Source of the DNA: Actinomycetota bacterium
GTDB taxonomy: Bacteria > Actinomycetota > Actinomycetes > S36-B12 > UBA5976
Direction of reading: 5' to 3'
DNA length: 64,000 nt
NCBI GenBank assembly: GCA_947452765.1
Contig: CANGDR010000001.1
Span: 1-64,000, forward strand
The translations under genes and the position numbers were made by a program. Below the pieces are notes generated by a model. The model did no database searches. It was not told the origin of the DNA and was given only the letters and a program-made list of their open reading frames with translations. Shown piece after piece: positions 8,686-18,703 of this stretch. Numbering within the stretch: position 1 is the first letter of the stretch; every line of letters starts with the position of its first letter.

Positions 8686-9414
8686 ATGACGGGTTTGTTA
8701 TATCTCATCGTGATCGTGATGTGGGCCGTTGTATTAATTCCGATTTGGCTTAAGAGCCACGATCAAGCGCAAGTTGAAAAAGGCTTGCGAGCAGAGGGCG
8801 AACTTTCCCAAAAATGGCGTTGGCAACAACGGACGCCGATGTCCAGCCGTCAGCTAGCTTTCGTGCGCCGCCGCAGAGTCTTAATGGCTTTACTTACCGC
8901 TCTCGTGGCTTCAGTCGTTGGTACTGCGGCCGGAGCAATTTCAGCTTTTTGGATTGCTGCCCCCGTCATGTTAATTTCCGGTTTTGCGGTAGCTGCGACA
9001 AAGACCGGCGTTGCAAAGCAAAGTTCGATTCGTCGAGTTAGTCAGCCTGCTGCACAAACCTCGAGAACTCACGTTGCTTCTCCGGCACATAGCACGGAAG
9101 CAGTTTCAATTGCTCCTGCAACTAAGGAATCAAAGCGCAGCTGGACTCCAGTAGAAACCCCATTGCCTTCTTATGTAAATGCTGCTAAAGCAACTGCTTA
9201 CAACCGTGTTCTCGATTCAGAAAAACCTTGGACTGGTCAAGACATGGTTGATCAGGCGGAGTTAGTGCGTGCGCAACGAGCTGAACGTATGAAAGAAGCA
9301 CAAAAGCGCTTAGAAGAAGCACGAGCAATTGCAATGGAAAAGGCCCGCAAGGCTGCATTGGCTGCCCAGATTTCTTACCCAGAGGTTGCAGAAAAGCGCG
9401 CTGTTAACGAATAG
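8686..9414 (+). CDS. GLPR/SepX-like membrane protein (Rv0996 family)
   Basis: N-terminal TM LLYLIVIVMWAVVLIPIWLKSHDQ, second hydrophobic segment after RRRRVLMALLTAL, basic C-term; position directly after galU-glp-rimJ. Confidence 0.7.
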   Translation: MTGLLYLIVIVMWAVVLIPIWLKSHDQAQVEKGLRAEGELSQKWRWQQRTPMSSRQLAFVRRRRVLMALLTALVASVVGTAAGAISAFWIAAPVMLISGFAVAATKTGVAKQSSIRRVSQPAAQTSRTHVASPAHSTEAVSIAPATKESKRSWTPVETPLPSYVNAAKATAYNRVLDSEKPWTGQDMVDQAELVRAQRAERMKEAQKRLEEARAIAMEKARKAALAAQISYPEVAEKRAVNE

Positions 9415-9436
9415 TAAGCCGAGGTACAATTACCTT

Positions 9437-9643
9437 GTGGAGTCAAAATACCAAGTATTAGGTATGACTTGTGGCCACTGTGTTGCCGCAGTCACCATGG
9501 AACTTTCGCTACTTAAGGGCGTAAGTGCAGTTGATGTCGATTTAGAAAGTGGCTCCGTAACGGTTACCTCCGAGTCAGACCTAGATGATTCACAAGTAGC
9601 TGCGGCGATAGATGAAGCCGGATACGAACTAGTCAAAAACTAA
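9437..9643 (+). CDS. Heavy-metal-associated domain copper chaperone (CopZ-like)
   Basis: VESKYQVLGMTCGHCVAAVTMELSLLKGV (GMTCGHC); GTG start 9437 inferred. Confidence 0.88.
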   Translation: MESKYQVLGMTCGHCVAAVTMELSLLKGVSAVDVDLESGSVTVTSESDLDDSQVAAAIDEAGYELVKN

Positions 9644-11835
9644 TGAGCATTCGTTCGGTCGAGCTCAGCGTTGGCGGAATGACATGTGCATCTTGTTCCC
9701 GCCGAGTAGAACGTGCACTCGAAAAGATTGATGGAGTTCGGGCTTCGGTAAATTACGCAACCGGAGTTGCTGTTGCAGATGTTGAAGATTCTGTTGCAGA
9801 CGTTGCGTTAGTAACTGCAATAGAAAAATCTGGCTACACCGCATCGGTTTCGGGAAAAGCTATTGAACTTTATGGACTAGCAGAATTTCGAATTCGGTTA
9901 ATTGTAAGTACCGCTTTAACTATTCCCATAATGGCTTTGTCGATGGTTCCAAGTATGCAATTGCATTGGTGGCAGTGGATTTGTGCTGTTCTCGCTACAC
10001 CCGTTGCGACCTGGGGTGCTTGGCCGTTTCACCGAGCTGCCTTTTTGAATTTGCGACACTTGGCCGTAACCATGGACACACTCGTAAGCCTGGGCGTGAT
10101 TGTTGCTTTTACCTGGTCCATGTGGGCTGTGCTGTTTACAGACGCGGGCACAATCGGCATGACAATGTCAGCAAATCTTTTCGAATCAACAGGTAGCACA
10201 CACACGGCTTCCTTGTACTTCGAGGTGGCATCGAGCGTTACAACATTGGTACTCCTTGGTAAATTTCTTGAACATCGAGCTAGAGAACAATCACTCAAAG
10301 CGCTCGAAAATTTAGCCAATTTAAATCCAAAGTCTGCACTGGTAATTCGAGATGGAAACCAAATTGAAACGCTGATCGAAGACGTAGTAGTTGGTGACGA
10401 AATTTATGTTCCTGCTGGCCAACAAATTCCAATTGATTCAGTTGTAATTTCTGGAATGGGCCACGTTGATAAGTCATTAGTTACCGGCGAATCATTACCT
10501 GTGCAAGTAAGCGTTGGCGATTCGGTAATTGGCGCGACTGTTCTACTTGATAGCGCAATAACTGTCAGAGCAACTGCAGTAGGAAAAGACACAGTGCTTT
10601 CTGGGATCTCTCGGTTAGTGCACCAAGCTCAGACCGGTAAAGCTGAAGTAACGCGATTAGTTGATCGAGTCTCTGAAATATTTGTACCGGTCGTAGTCTT
10701 ACTTGCCTTTGGTACAGCCATCGGGTGGTGGCTAGCAACGCAAGACGCAAGTCGCGCTTTAACAACTGGAATCGCAGTATTAGTAATTGCTTGTCCCTGC
10801 GCCCTAGGCCTGGCAACCCCAACTGCTTTATTGGTTGGCACCGGTCGAGGTGCACAACTTGGCATTTTAATTCGTGGCCCACATGCCTTGGAATCTAGTC
10901 GCGACATCAACTTAATGTTTTTGGATAAGACGGGAACCTTAACTCGAGGCATGATGGGAGTTACAGATTTCGTAAGCACAGTGTCGGATGAGATTCTGTG
11001 GCCAATTGTTGATTCGCTAGAAGCAAGTTCAACGCATCCAATTGCAACTAGCCTCCGGAAACATGCTAAAGGTCTCGGCCACGTTGGAGTGGTGGCAACT
11101 AAAGTCCAAACTGTTGGTGGGTCGGGAGTCCAAGGCTTGGTCGATGGACACCCATGCACCTTAGGTTCAATATCTTGGCTCGGAGTTCCAGATGGCGACT
11201 TAAAGGCCGCAGCAGATAAATATTTATCACTAGGTGAAAGTGTCGTAGTTGTTTATCGAGATGCCTTTGCAATTGCAGTGATTGGGTTGGCTGACGAGAT
11301 AGGCGAGACTTCCAAAAAAGCAATAACCCAACTTCGGTCGATGGGTATAACCCCAGTCGTCGCATCAGGTGACAATCAATCTGCCGTTAAAAAAGTTTGT
11401 GATGAGCTAGGAATTGTAAGGTATTTTGCAAATAGTTCCCCGGCCAACAAGTTAGAACTGATTCACCAGGCGCAGGAAAATGGTGATGTTGTGGCGATGA
11501 TTGGTGACGGAATCAACGATGCCGCAGCTTTGGCTAAAGCGCACCTAAGCATGGCAATGGGTTCTGGGTCGGATGTGGCTGCAAGTGCTGCAGATATCGT
11601 GTTACTTCGGCCAACCATGGCAGCCGCCGTTGATGCACTTGGGTTAGCTCAAGCAACGATGCGAACTATCAGACTCAATTTGTTTTGGGCATTTGCTTAC
11701 AACGTTGCTGCCATCCCACTTGCCATGTCCGGAGTACTAGGTCCGATTATTGCCGCCGGGGCCATGGCGTTTTCCAGCGTTTTCGTCGTATCAAATAGCT
11801 TAAGATTGCGATCTTTTAAGTCACTAGAAAGTTAG
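9643..11835 (+). CDS. copA: Copper-translocating P1B-type ATPase
   Basis: HMA GMTCASC, CPC (IACPCALGLATPTAL), DKTGTLTRG, GDGINDAAAL. Confidence 0.95.
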   Translation: MSIRSVELSVGGMTCASCSRRVERALEKIDGVRASVNYATGVAVADVEDSVADVALVTAIEKSGYTASVSGKAIELYGLAEFRIRLIVSTALTIPIMALSMVPSMQLHWWQWICAVLATPVATWGAWPFHRAAFLNLRHLAVTMDTLVSLGVIVAFTWSMWAVLFTDAGTIGMTMSANLFESTGSTHTASLYFEVASSVTTLVLLGKFLEHRAREQSLKALENLANLNPKSALVIRDGNQIETLIEDVVVGDEIYVPAGQQIPIDSVVISGMGHVDKSLVTGESLPVQVSVGDSVIGATVLLDSAITVRATAVGKDTVLSGISRLVHQAQTGKAEVTRLVDRVSEIFVPVVVLLAFGTAIGWWLATQDASRALTTGIAVLVIACPCALGLATPTALLVGTGRGAQLGILIRGPHALESSRDINLMFLDKTGTLTRGMMGVTDFVSTVSDEILWPIVDSLEASSTHPIATSLRKHAKGLGHVGVVATKVQTVGGSGVQGLVDGHPCTLGSISWLGVPDGDLKAAADKYLSLGESVVVVYRDAFAIAVIGLADEIGETSKKAITQLRSMGITPVVASGDNQSAVKKVCDELGIVRYFANSSPANKLELIHQAQENGDVVAMIGDGINDAAALAKAHLSMAMGSGSDVAASAADIVLLRPTMAAAVDALGLAQATMRTIRLNLFWAFAYNVAAIPLAMSGVLGPIIAAGAMAFSSVFVVSNSLRLRSFKSLES

Positions 11836-11843
11836 AGTACAAA

Positions 11844-13349
11844 CTAAATCCAACTGGGAAACCACATCCGTAAATGCCAAGCACTGTACGAGATCGACAT
11901 CCCCGTTAAAATTGGATAGAAAAATATAGTAAGTAAAAGTGCAGCTAACATAAAAGCCAAAGTTGGCCAACGTAAGTAAATTTGTCTTTTACTTTTTACC
12001 TTCGAATCTAAATAGTCAAGTGACATAGCCAATGCCATTGCAGTGTAGGGAATGAAAACCACAGCATAAAATGTGAAGATTGTACGGTGCGTGAAGAATA
12101 GCCAAGGAACCCAACCAGCAGCGAATGCAACCGCAATCGGAAGTGCGGCGCTCATCTGCTTGCGAACTGCTAGCCAAATAATAAAGCCAAGTGCGATTAC
12201 TCCGCCCCACCAAATTAGTGGATTTCCAAGTGGAATAACTTCCTGCGAACAGCTGCTAGCTCCACAGGTCGCCTTAGTCTCATAAAAGAAACTGGTCGGG
12301 CGAATCATAAGCGGCCAGCCCCAGGGATTTGCTGAGTAACTATGGGGGCTTACTAGGTGAGTATGAAAACTCAACATATCGCGGTGGTAGTGCAACAAAC
12401 TTACGAGTGCGTCCGGGAATCTAGAATTTGCAGCATTTACTTTTGCCCAACCTCGATTCCAGCCATCTTGCGAGTTGAACCACCCGAACCACGTCGCCAA
12501 GTAAACGGCAATCAACAAAAAAGGCATAGCAAGAGTTGGTAGTAAGTCAGCTTTCAGCCAACGTAGAAATATTTTGCTCTGATCGAATGCTTCGGTTCGC
12601 CGACCGTAATCCCAAGCCAACATCAGGATTACAAACACAGTCGCGTAATAAACCCCGCTCCATTTAGTTGCGGTTGCTAGGCCGAGCGAAACGATCATTG
12701 CCCATCGCCAAATTTTTGTGCCACCGGAATTTACTCGGTCTCGATCTAGGATCAAAAAACCAAATGAACTTAGAACTAAAAATGACAGAGTCATGTCAAG
12801 AAGTGCGGAGCGACTCATCGCAATATGTAAGCCATCGATGGCTAACAAAAATCCAGCAACGGTACCAGTGAAATTTGAATTCGTTAAGCGTCGAGTGATA
12901 CGAGCTGTCAGCAAGACACTTAAGATTCCAAGTACGGCAACTGCGATGCGCCAGCCAAAAGGTGTGGCACCAAAAATAGCTTCGCCGCTTGCTATTACCC
13001 ACTTGCCTACAGGTGGATGAACGACGTATGAAGGTGAATTTGTAAAGATACTGAGATAATCTTTCCCGTCGCTGCCAAGAAGTAGTTTGTCTGCACCATC
13101 AACAGTTTTACGTTCATTGCCAAAATTTAATAATGCAAGTGAATCTTTTACGTAATAGGTTTCATCGAAAATAATTGCATGCGGTACCCCTAGGCGTGGC
13201 AACCTAAGCATCGCAGCCAGCGCTGTGACAAGTAGCGGGCCACGCCACCCGGCCCACCCACCCGATGGCTTTACCTGATTGTCTAATGGGAAAGGTTGAA
13301 TTTTTTCGGCCAAGATCAGGCTGCTTTCAGGATCTGGGTTGATGGTCAT
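11844..13349 (-). CDS. pmt: Dolichyl-phosphate-mannose--protein O-mannosyltransferase
   Basis: RLPRLGVPHAIIFDETYYVKDSLALLNFG...VHPPVGKWVIASGEAIFG; divergent from rsmI as in other actinobacteria. Confidence 0.93.
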   Translation of the reverse strand: MTINPDPESSLILAEKIQPFPLDNQVKPSGGWAGWRGPLLVTALAAMLRLPRLGVPHAIIFDETYYVKDSLALLNFGNERKTVDGADKLLLGSDGKDYLSIFTNSPSYVVHPPVGKWVIASGEAIFGATPFGWRIAVAVLGILSVLLTARITRRLTNSNFTGTVAGFLLAIDGLHIAMSRSALLDMTLSFLVLSSFGFLILDRDRVNSGGTKIWRWAMIVSLGLATATKWSGVYYATVFVILMLAWDYGRRTEAFDQSKIFLRWLKADLLPTLAMPFLLIAVYLATWFGWFNSQDGWNRGWAKVNAANSRFPDALVSLLHYHRDMLSFHTHLVSPHSYSANPWGWPLMIRPTSFFYETKATCGASSCSQEVIPLGNPLIWWGGVIALGFIIWLAVRKQMSAALPIAVAFAAGWVPWLFFTHRTIFTFYAVVFIPYTAMALAMSLDYLDSKVKSKRQIYLRWPTLAFMLAALLLTIFFYPILTGMSISYSAWHLRMWFPSWI

Positions 13350-13395
13350 AAATTAAAAGTACAGGGGAATGCTAGAACTGCGGGATGATGGTGTG

Positions 13396-14241
13396 ATGTC
13401 AGGTCGACTTTTTCTCGCGGCAACCCCAATTGGCAACGTTGGTGATGCTTCGGCTCGGCTCCGGGAAGTATTAGAAAGCGCTCAAGTGATAGCCGCTGAG
13501 GACTCCAGGCGGGCCCATCGTTTAATCAGCGATCTTGGAATTACAGTGACTGCGCAAATTTGGTCTTTCTATGACGCTGTAGAAGAAGCCAAAAGTCCAG
13601 AACTAATTGAGCGTGTTTTAAACGGGGATATCGTGGTGGTGATTTCAGATGCAGGTATGCCAACTGTTTCAGATCCGGGATATCGATTAGTGCAGGAAGC
13701 AATTGCACAAGGTGTAGTAGTTTCGGTAATTCCGGGGCCGTCAGCCGTACTTACAGCTTTAGCGGTCAGTGGCTTAGCCGTGGATAGATTTTCTTTTGAA
13801 GGTTTCCTGCCGCGTAGATCTGGAGAACGACGCAAAGTATTTGAGAATTTACGTCATGAGAGCCGAACTATGGTTTTCTTCGAAGCACCGCATCGTCTGA
13901 TAGAAACCTTGGTCGATTTAGAAGCAGTACTGGGCGCCGATCGCCGCGCTGTTATTTGCAGAGAGCTAACCAAGACCTATGAAGAAGTAATTAGAGGTAG
14001 CGTATCTGAACTTGTCGCTTGGAGCGACCGCGAAATTCTCGGTGAAATTACTTTGGTATTAGCGGGGGCTGAACCATTAGCCGCTAGCTCCCCGTCTGAT
14101 TGGATCGCTCACGTCGCCACGCGTGTTGAACTCGGCGAGTCTCAGCGAGATGCAATTGCAGAAGTTGCTCGAGAACTTGGCGTTCCAAAACGCGAGGTTT
14201 ATGACGCGGTGCTAGCAAGCCGGCGAGACGAAAAACTATAA
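13396..14241 (+). CDS. rsmI: 16S rRNA (cytidine1402-2'-O)-methyltransferase
   Basis: LFLAATPIGNVGDASARLREVLESAQVIAAEDSRRAHRL...VISDAGMPTVSDPGYRLV. Confidence 0.95.
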   Translation: MSGRLFLAATPIGNVGDASARLREVLESAQVIAAEDSRRAHRLISDLGITVTAQIWSFYDAVEEAKSPELIERVLNGDIVVVISDAGMPTVSDPGYRLVQEAIAQGVVVSVIPGPSAVLTALAVSGLAVDRFSFEGFLPRRSGERRKVFENLRHESRTMVFFEAPHRLIETLVDLEAVLGADRRAVICRELTKTYEEVIRGSVSELVAWSDREILGEITLVLAGAEPLAASSPSDWIAHVATRVELGESQRDAIAEVARELGVPKREVYDAVLASRRDEKL

Positions 14242-14265
14242 CCGAAACGCCTCTAGAATTAGCTC

Positions 14266-15858
14266 ATGACTTCCAGTGAAAAAGCGTATTACCTAACTAC
14301 GCCGATCTATTACGTAAACGATGCACCTCATATTGGGCATGCTTACACAACTGTCGCTGGTGATGTCATGACCCGTTGGCACCGAATGGCTGGCGAGGAA
14401 GTTTGGTTCCTGACTGGGACTGACGAACATGGTCAGAAAGTTCTGCGAACCGCAGAAGCAAATAACGTTGAGCCGCAAGCTTGGGTCGACAAACTAGTTG
14501 GAGAAGCTTGGCTGCCGGTCCTTAATGTGATTGACGCTGCTAATGACGACTTCATTCGTACGACTCAAGCGCGCCACACTGAAAGAGTGCAGCGTTTTTT
14601 GACGCAACTCAAGGATTCAGGGCACATTTATGAAGGCTCTTATGACGGCCCGTATTGCGTAGGTTGTGAAGAATTCAAACTACCGGGTGACCTTATTGAC
14701 GGTGAAGGTGGCGAAAAACTTTGCCCAACTCATAGCAAGCCAGTTGAACAAGTTAGTGAAACCAATTATTTCTTTCGGCTGTCCTCCTTTGCTGATGCTT
14801 TGATTAAACACTACGAAATCAACCCACAATCGATTAGACCAGAGTCGGCATACAACGAAGTGATGTCTTTCCTTCGCTCCGGATTACAAGACCTTTCGAT
14901 TTCTCGATCTACTTTCGATTGGGGAATTCCTGTTCCTTGGGATAACTCGCAAGTTGTTTACGTTTGGTTCGATGCACTACTCAATTACGCAACAGCAGTT
15001 GGACTTGGTGATGATCCAGGCAGTGAAGGCGCAGCCAAGTTTGCCAAAACTTGGCCTGCTGATGTTCATTTAGTTGGCAAAGATATTCTTAGGTTCCATG
15101 CAGTGATCTGGCCAGCAATGTTGATGGCTGCAGATTTGCCGCTCCCAAAGTGCGTCTTCGCACACGGCTGGTTACTAGTCGGTGGCGAGAAAATGAGTAA
15201 GAGCAAGCTGACGGGTATCAAGCCACAAACCATTGTGGATTTAGTAGGCTCTGATGCATTTCGGTACTACTTCATGCGCGCAATAATTTTCGGTCAAGAT
15301 GGCTCATTCTCATGGGAAGACTTGGTAGCTCGCTATACCTCTGAACTTGCAAATGGTCTAGGTAATTTAGCCAGCCGAGTTCAGGCAATGGTTGGAAAGT
15401 ATTTTGCTGGTTCATTGCCGGCTGCAGGGGAAGTCACGCCGGCTGACCGTGCGCTAGCAGATTTACTAACCAAGACTGCTGCCGAAGCGGATCGCGCTAT
15501 TCGATTATTTGATTTTCAATCCGGAATAGTTGCTATCAAAGAATTTGTCGATGCGGTAAATCTTTACGTGACAGAACAAGAGCCCTGGGTAGTTGCTAAA
15601 GGCGAGGACGAAGCTAGCCAGGCTCGTTTAGCAACCATCCTTTACACAATTTGTGAATCACTTCGCGCAATTTCCATTTTGTACTCGCCGATTATGCCAA
15701 AAAGTATGGCGCGCCTATGGGATGACATTGGAGCAAGGGAATCAGGAGTTGGTAGATCCTTTGCGGATGTTGCGATTTGGGGTCAACTTAAGCCGGGTGT
15801 AAAAATCACCAAGAGTGAATCCATGTTCCCAAGAATTGAAGAGCCTGAAACGATTTAA
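14266..15858 (+). CDS. metG: Methionyl-tRNA synthetase
   Basis: YYLTTPIYYVNDAPHIGHAYTT; KMSKS (GGEKMSKSKLTGI). Confidence 0.97.
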   Translation: MTSSEKAYYLTTPIYYVNDAPHIGHAYTTVAGDVMTRWHRMAGEEVWFLTGTDEHGQKVLRTAEANNVEPQAWVDKLVGEAWLPVLNVIDAANDDFIRTTQARHTERVQRFLTQLKDSGHIYEGSYDGPYCVGCEEFKLPGDLIDGEGGEKLCPTHSKPVEQVSETNYFFRLSSFADALIKHYEINPQSIRPESAYNEVMSFLRSGLQDLSISRSTFDWGIPVPWDNSQVVYVWFDALLNYATAVGLGDDPGSEGAAKFAKTWPADVHLVGKDILRFHAVIWPAMLMAADLPLPKCVFAHGWLLVGGEKMSKSKLTGIKPQTIVDLVGSDAFRYYFMRAIIFGQDGSFSWEDLVARYTSELANGLGNLASRVQAMVGKYFAGSLPAAGEVTPADRALADLLTKTAAEADRAIRLFDFQSGIVAIKEFVDAVNLYVTEQEPWVVAKGEDEASQARLATILYTICESLRAISILYSPIMPKSMARLWDDIGARESGVGRSFADVAIWGQLKPGVKITKSESMFPRIEEPETI

Positions 15859-17684
15859 GGGGCACTTAGCGCAGTGTTAATCATTGCTCCAAATGCCATT
15901 GCGCCGGTTTGATTCAGGTGCACGCCGTCAGGTGCAAACCAGCCTTTGTGGCCCTTGGAAGTCGTAGCCCAATCTGCCAAGCGAACATTTGGATACAAGG
16001 GGACTAAGGCTGCAATTGTCTGATTGTTTGGCTTCATCCAAACTCGTGGCACTTGGTCGTTGATTACTACAACACGAATGCGATCGGACAGTTCATCCAA
16101 AATGGACTTTAGGTCATCAGCTTGGATAATTCCGTTGGTTCCCATGTGGATTATCACCGTATTGCCTAACCGTCCCTCATTTCTGCGGATCCTGATTCGC
16201 TCTGCAATGACTTTTGGCTGTCGACCGACTTCAGCATCGATAGAAATTTTTCCCAATGCTTGTTTCATTCCAGCTCGGGCACTCAGCACGACAGAGTCGC
16301 CAAATACCACCGTTGCAATTTTCGATCGTTCAATAATTAGTACCGGTTTTACGACTGAGTCTTCTGATGGTGAAGCTGTAGGAACCGGCACACTAGGAAC
16401 CGGCACTGGAGTCGGATCTTCGTCGATCGCTGTAATTCCACCAAGTCCAGTAACGCTCGACGCACTCGGAGTAGGCGCAGTTACGAGTCCAAAGAGACTC
16501 ACGAGTATGAGCGCTGCAGTCGCTCCTGAGATTACGAAAGTTCGAACCTTTGGCCTTGGGATTCCAGCACTTCGCCAGGCTGCCAAGCGGATCCCGATTG
16601 CTCCCTTTCTAACTGGTAGTTCGATGAATCGGTAAGAAAAATCTGATATTGCTAGCACTAGGGCAAGCTTGAAAAACAAAGTGAAAGATTCCGACCATGT
16701 AACATCGACCCCAGGGCGCAGCAATACAAAAATTGGCCAATGCCAGAGGTACATTCCATAGGAACGATCGCCGAACCACCGTAGAGCTGGATTTCCAAGG
16801 TAGGTACCAAATCTCAAGCCTGGGTGGGCAGCGACAACGATTAGTATGGCTGTTAAAAGTGACAGGATCAGGAATCCGCCTCGATATAACCAGGGCGTAA
16901 GTTCGTTCACTCCGAAGAAGAAATAAAACAAACCGCCGATACTAATTAGGCCAAATAAATTCATTGCGGCAGCTCGATCTGCAGTAATCCGTGGCTTCAA
17001 TTTTTCAGAATTCCACAATGCCGCTGTAGCAGCACCAATCAATAAGCCCATGGCATGGGTGTCTGTGCCAAAGTAAACCCGGCTTGGGTCATTAGGAACG
17101 GGGTATCCATGGGTTACTGACAGCTGCGCCATCCAGCAAGTTGACGCAATTGCAAACCCAGTAGAGGTTATGAAAACTTTAGTTCTTGTTGTAATTCGTC
17201 CCAAGCGAAGTTTTGCTAGTCCAAGAATTGCCAGCGGCCAGATTACATAGAACTGTTCTTCTACTGAAAGTGACCAGAGGTGCTGGAGTAATGGCGGGCG
17301 AGAAATGTTCACAAAGTATGACTGATCAAAAAATAAATAGGACCAGTTCAAAACAAATGTAATTGCCCAAGGTAAATCTCGGCGAACTTGGAATGCCGCA
17401 TCATGAACAAATAATCCGGATACGGTTACGGCAAAAAGTAAAACCAAAAATAGCGCTGGAAATAGCCTTCGAATCCGGCGAATATAAAAATTTGCTCTGT
17501 CAAGTTTTTGGGTGAGAGCGACCTCGTTCAATAAAAGTGAAGTAATCAAGAATCCAGATAACACGAAGAAGACGTCTACTCCGAGAAATCCACCCATAAC
17601 TTTTGATATGTCAGCGTGATAAATAATGACAGCTAAAACTGCGATGCCTCTGAGGCCATCTAGACCTGGCATCCGCTTCAACAT
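15855..17684 (-). CDS. Acyltransferase 3 (OafA-like) with C-terminal SGNH-type domain
   Basis: MPGLDGLRGIAVLAVIIYHA...GFLGVDVFFVLSGFLITSLLL; C-term VVFGDSVVLSARAGM...WFAPDGVHLNQTGAMAFG. Confidence 0.92.
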   Translation of the reverse strand: MLKRMPGLDGLRGIAVLAVIIYHADISKVMGGFLGVDVFFVLSGFLITSLLLNEVALTQKLDRANFYIRRIRRLFPALFLVLLFAVTVSGLFVHDAAFQVRRDLPWAITFVLNWSYLFFDQSYFVNISRPPLLQHLWSLSVEEQFYVIWPLAILGLAKLRLGRITTRTKVFITSTGFAIASTCWMAQLSVTHGYPVPNDPSRVYFGTDTHAMGLLIGAATAALWNSEKLKPRITADRAAAMNLFGLISIGGLFYFFFGVNELTPWLYRGGFLILSLLTAILIVVAAHPGLRFGTYLGNPALRWFGDRSYGMYLWHWPIFVLLRPGVDVTWSESFTLFFKLALVLAISDFSYRFIELPVRKGAIGIRLAAWRSAGIPRPKVRTFVISGATAALILVSLFGLVTAPTPSASSVTGLGGITAIDEDPTPVPVPSVPVPTASPSEDSVVKPVLIIERSKIATVVFGDSVVLSARAGMKQALGKISIDAEVGRQPKVIAERIRIRRNEGRLGNTVIIHMGTNGIIQADDLKSILDELSDRIRVVVINDQVPRVWMKPNNQTIAALVPLYPNVRLADWATTSKGHKGWFAPDGVHLNQTGAMAFGAMINTALSAP

Positions 17685-17787
17685 TTCTTCGCCTCTTTAA
17701 ACATCGGAAACAGGGCTTGGCATACCGGGATCAGATTTTGCACCCCGACTTAGAAATAGGCTATCTAAGGAACGGTAACGTGGACGA

Positions 17788-18609
17788 GTGAGCACACCGA
17801 AAATCTCCGAGCCACTTATGGCTCCAGTGGTGGATACGCATTGTCATATGGATGTAACTTTTGATGACGACCACCAACTCCCAAGTGTTGAAGTTGCTAT
17901 GTCGCGAGCCAATGCAATGAATGTCACCAAAGTCATCCAAGTTGGATGTGACGTTGCAAGCTCTAGATGGGCTGCCGAAACCGCTGCCTTGCATTCCGAC
18001 GTTTGGGCAACTGTGGCACTACACCCGAACGCAGCCGCCCATGATCCAAATTTGGATTCCTCACTTGCCCAGATTGCGGAGTTGGCAAAGCTGGCGCAAG
18101 TCCGCGGCATTGGAGAAACCGGGCTGGACTATTACCGAACTGAGCGCAACAAGGCTGCTGCGCAACACGTTTCATTTCGCGCCCATATCGATATCGCCAA
18201 ATCGGTTAATAAGCCATTGATTATTCACGACCGCGATGCGCACGACGACGTAATTCAAACTCTTTTGGAATATGTTGCACCAGAGACTGTCATATTTCAT
18301 TGTTTTTCTGGAGATGAACAAATGGCGCAAATTTGCGCTGACCATGGTTGGTATATGTCGATCCCAGGAGTTATCACGTTTAGGAATGCAGAAAGTTTGC
18401 GAAATGCGGTTCGAGTAATTCCTGATGACTTGTTGCTAGTAGAGACAGATTCGCCATTTCTCACGCCGGTACCGATGCGCGGAACCCCGAATGCCTCAAC
18501 AAATGTGCCATGGACAGTACGGGCTATTTGCGAGGTTAGAGACCAATCTGAAATAGAAATTTGCAATCTACTTTTCTCAAATGCTGAAAGGGTTTTTGGC
18601 CCATTTTGA
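17788..18609 (+). CDS. tatD: TatD-family metal-dependent DNase
   Basis: VDTHCHMDVTF, GIGETGLDYYRT, IFHCFSGD, LVETDSPFLTPVPMRG. Confidence 0.95.
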   Translation: MSTPKISEPLMAPVVDTHCHMDVTFDDDHQLPSVEVAMSRANAMNVTKVIQVGCDVASSRWAAETAALHSDVWATVALHPNAAAHDPNLDSSLAQIAELAKLAQVRGIGETGLDYYRTERNKAAAQHVSFRAHIDIAKSVNKPLIIHDRDAHDDVIQTLLEYVAPETVIFHCFSGDEQMAQICADHGWYMSIPGVITFRNAESLRNAVRVIPDDLLLVETDSPFLTPVPMRGTPNASTNVPWTVRAICEVRDQSEIEICNLLFSNAERVFGPF

Positions 18610-18703
18610 CAAATTTCAACTTGCTTTTACCCCGTAGGTACGAGATACCGTGGAGTTTCGACTAAAGCTGGGTTGCCAGCAAGCTTTGATTTGGGGAATA
18701 GAC

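Noticed and set aside
10629-11159. 176-aa antisense ORF within copA (and others such as 16024..16635 +, 24594..25155 -, 43651..44145 -)
   Set aside because: Fully inside well-supported genes on the opposite strand, composition typical of shadow ORFs, no domain or start-site support
18650-18703. Upstream extension of the G5/lytic protein (MEFRLKLGCQQALIWGID)
   Set aside because: Likely false start; MTQRGRHRAPGRHARP at 18704 gives a basic signal-peptide N-terminus
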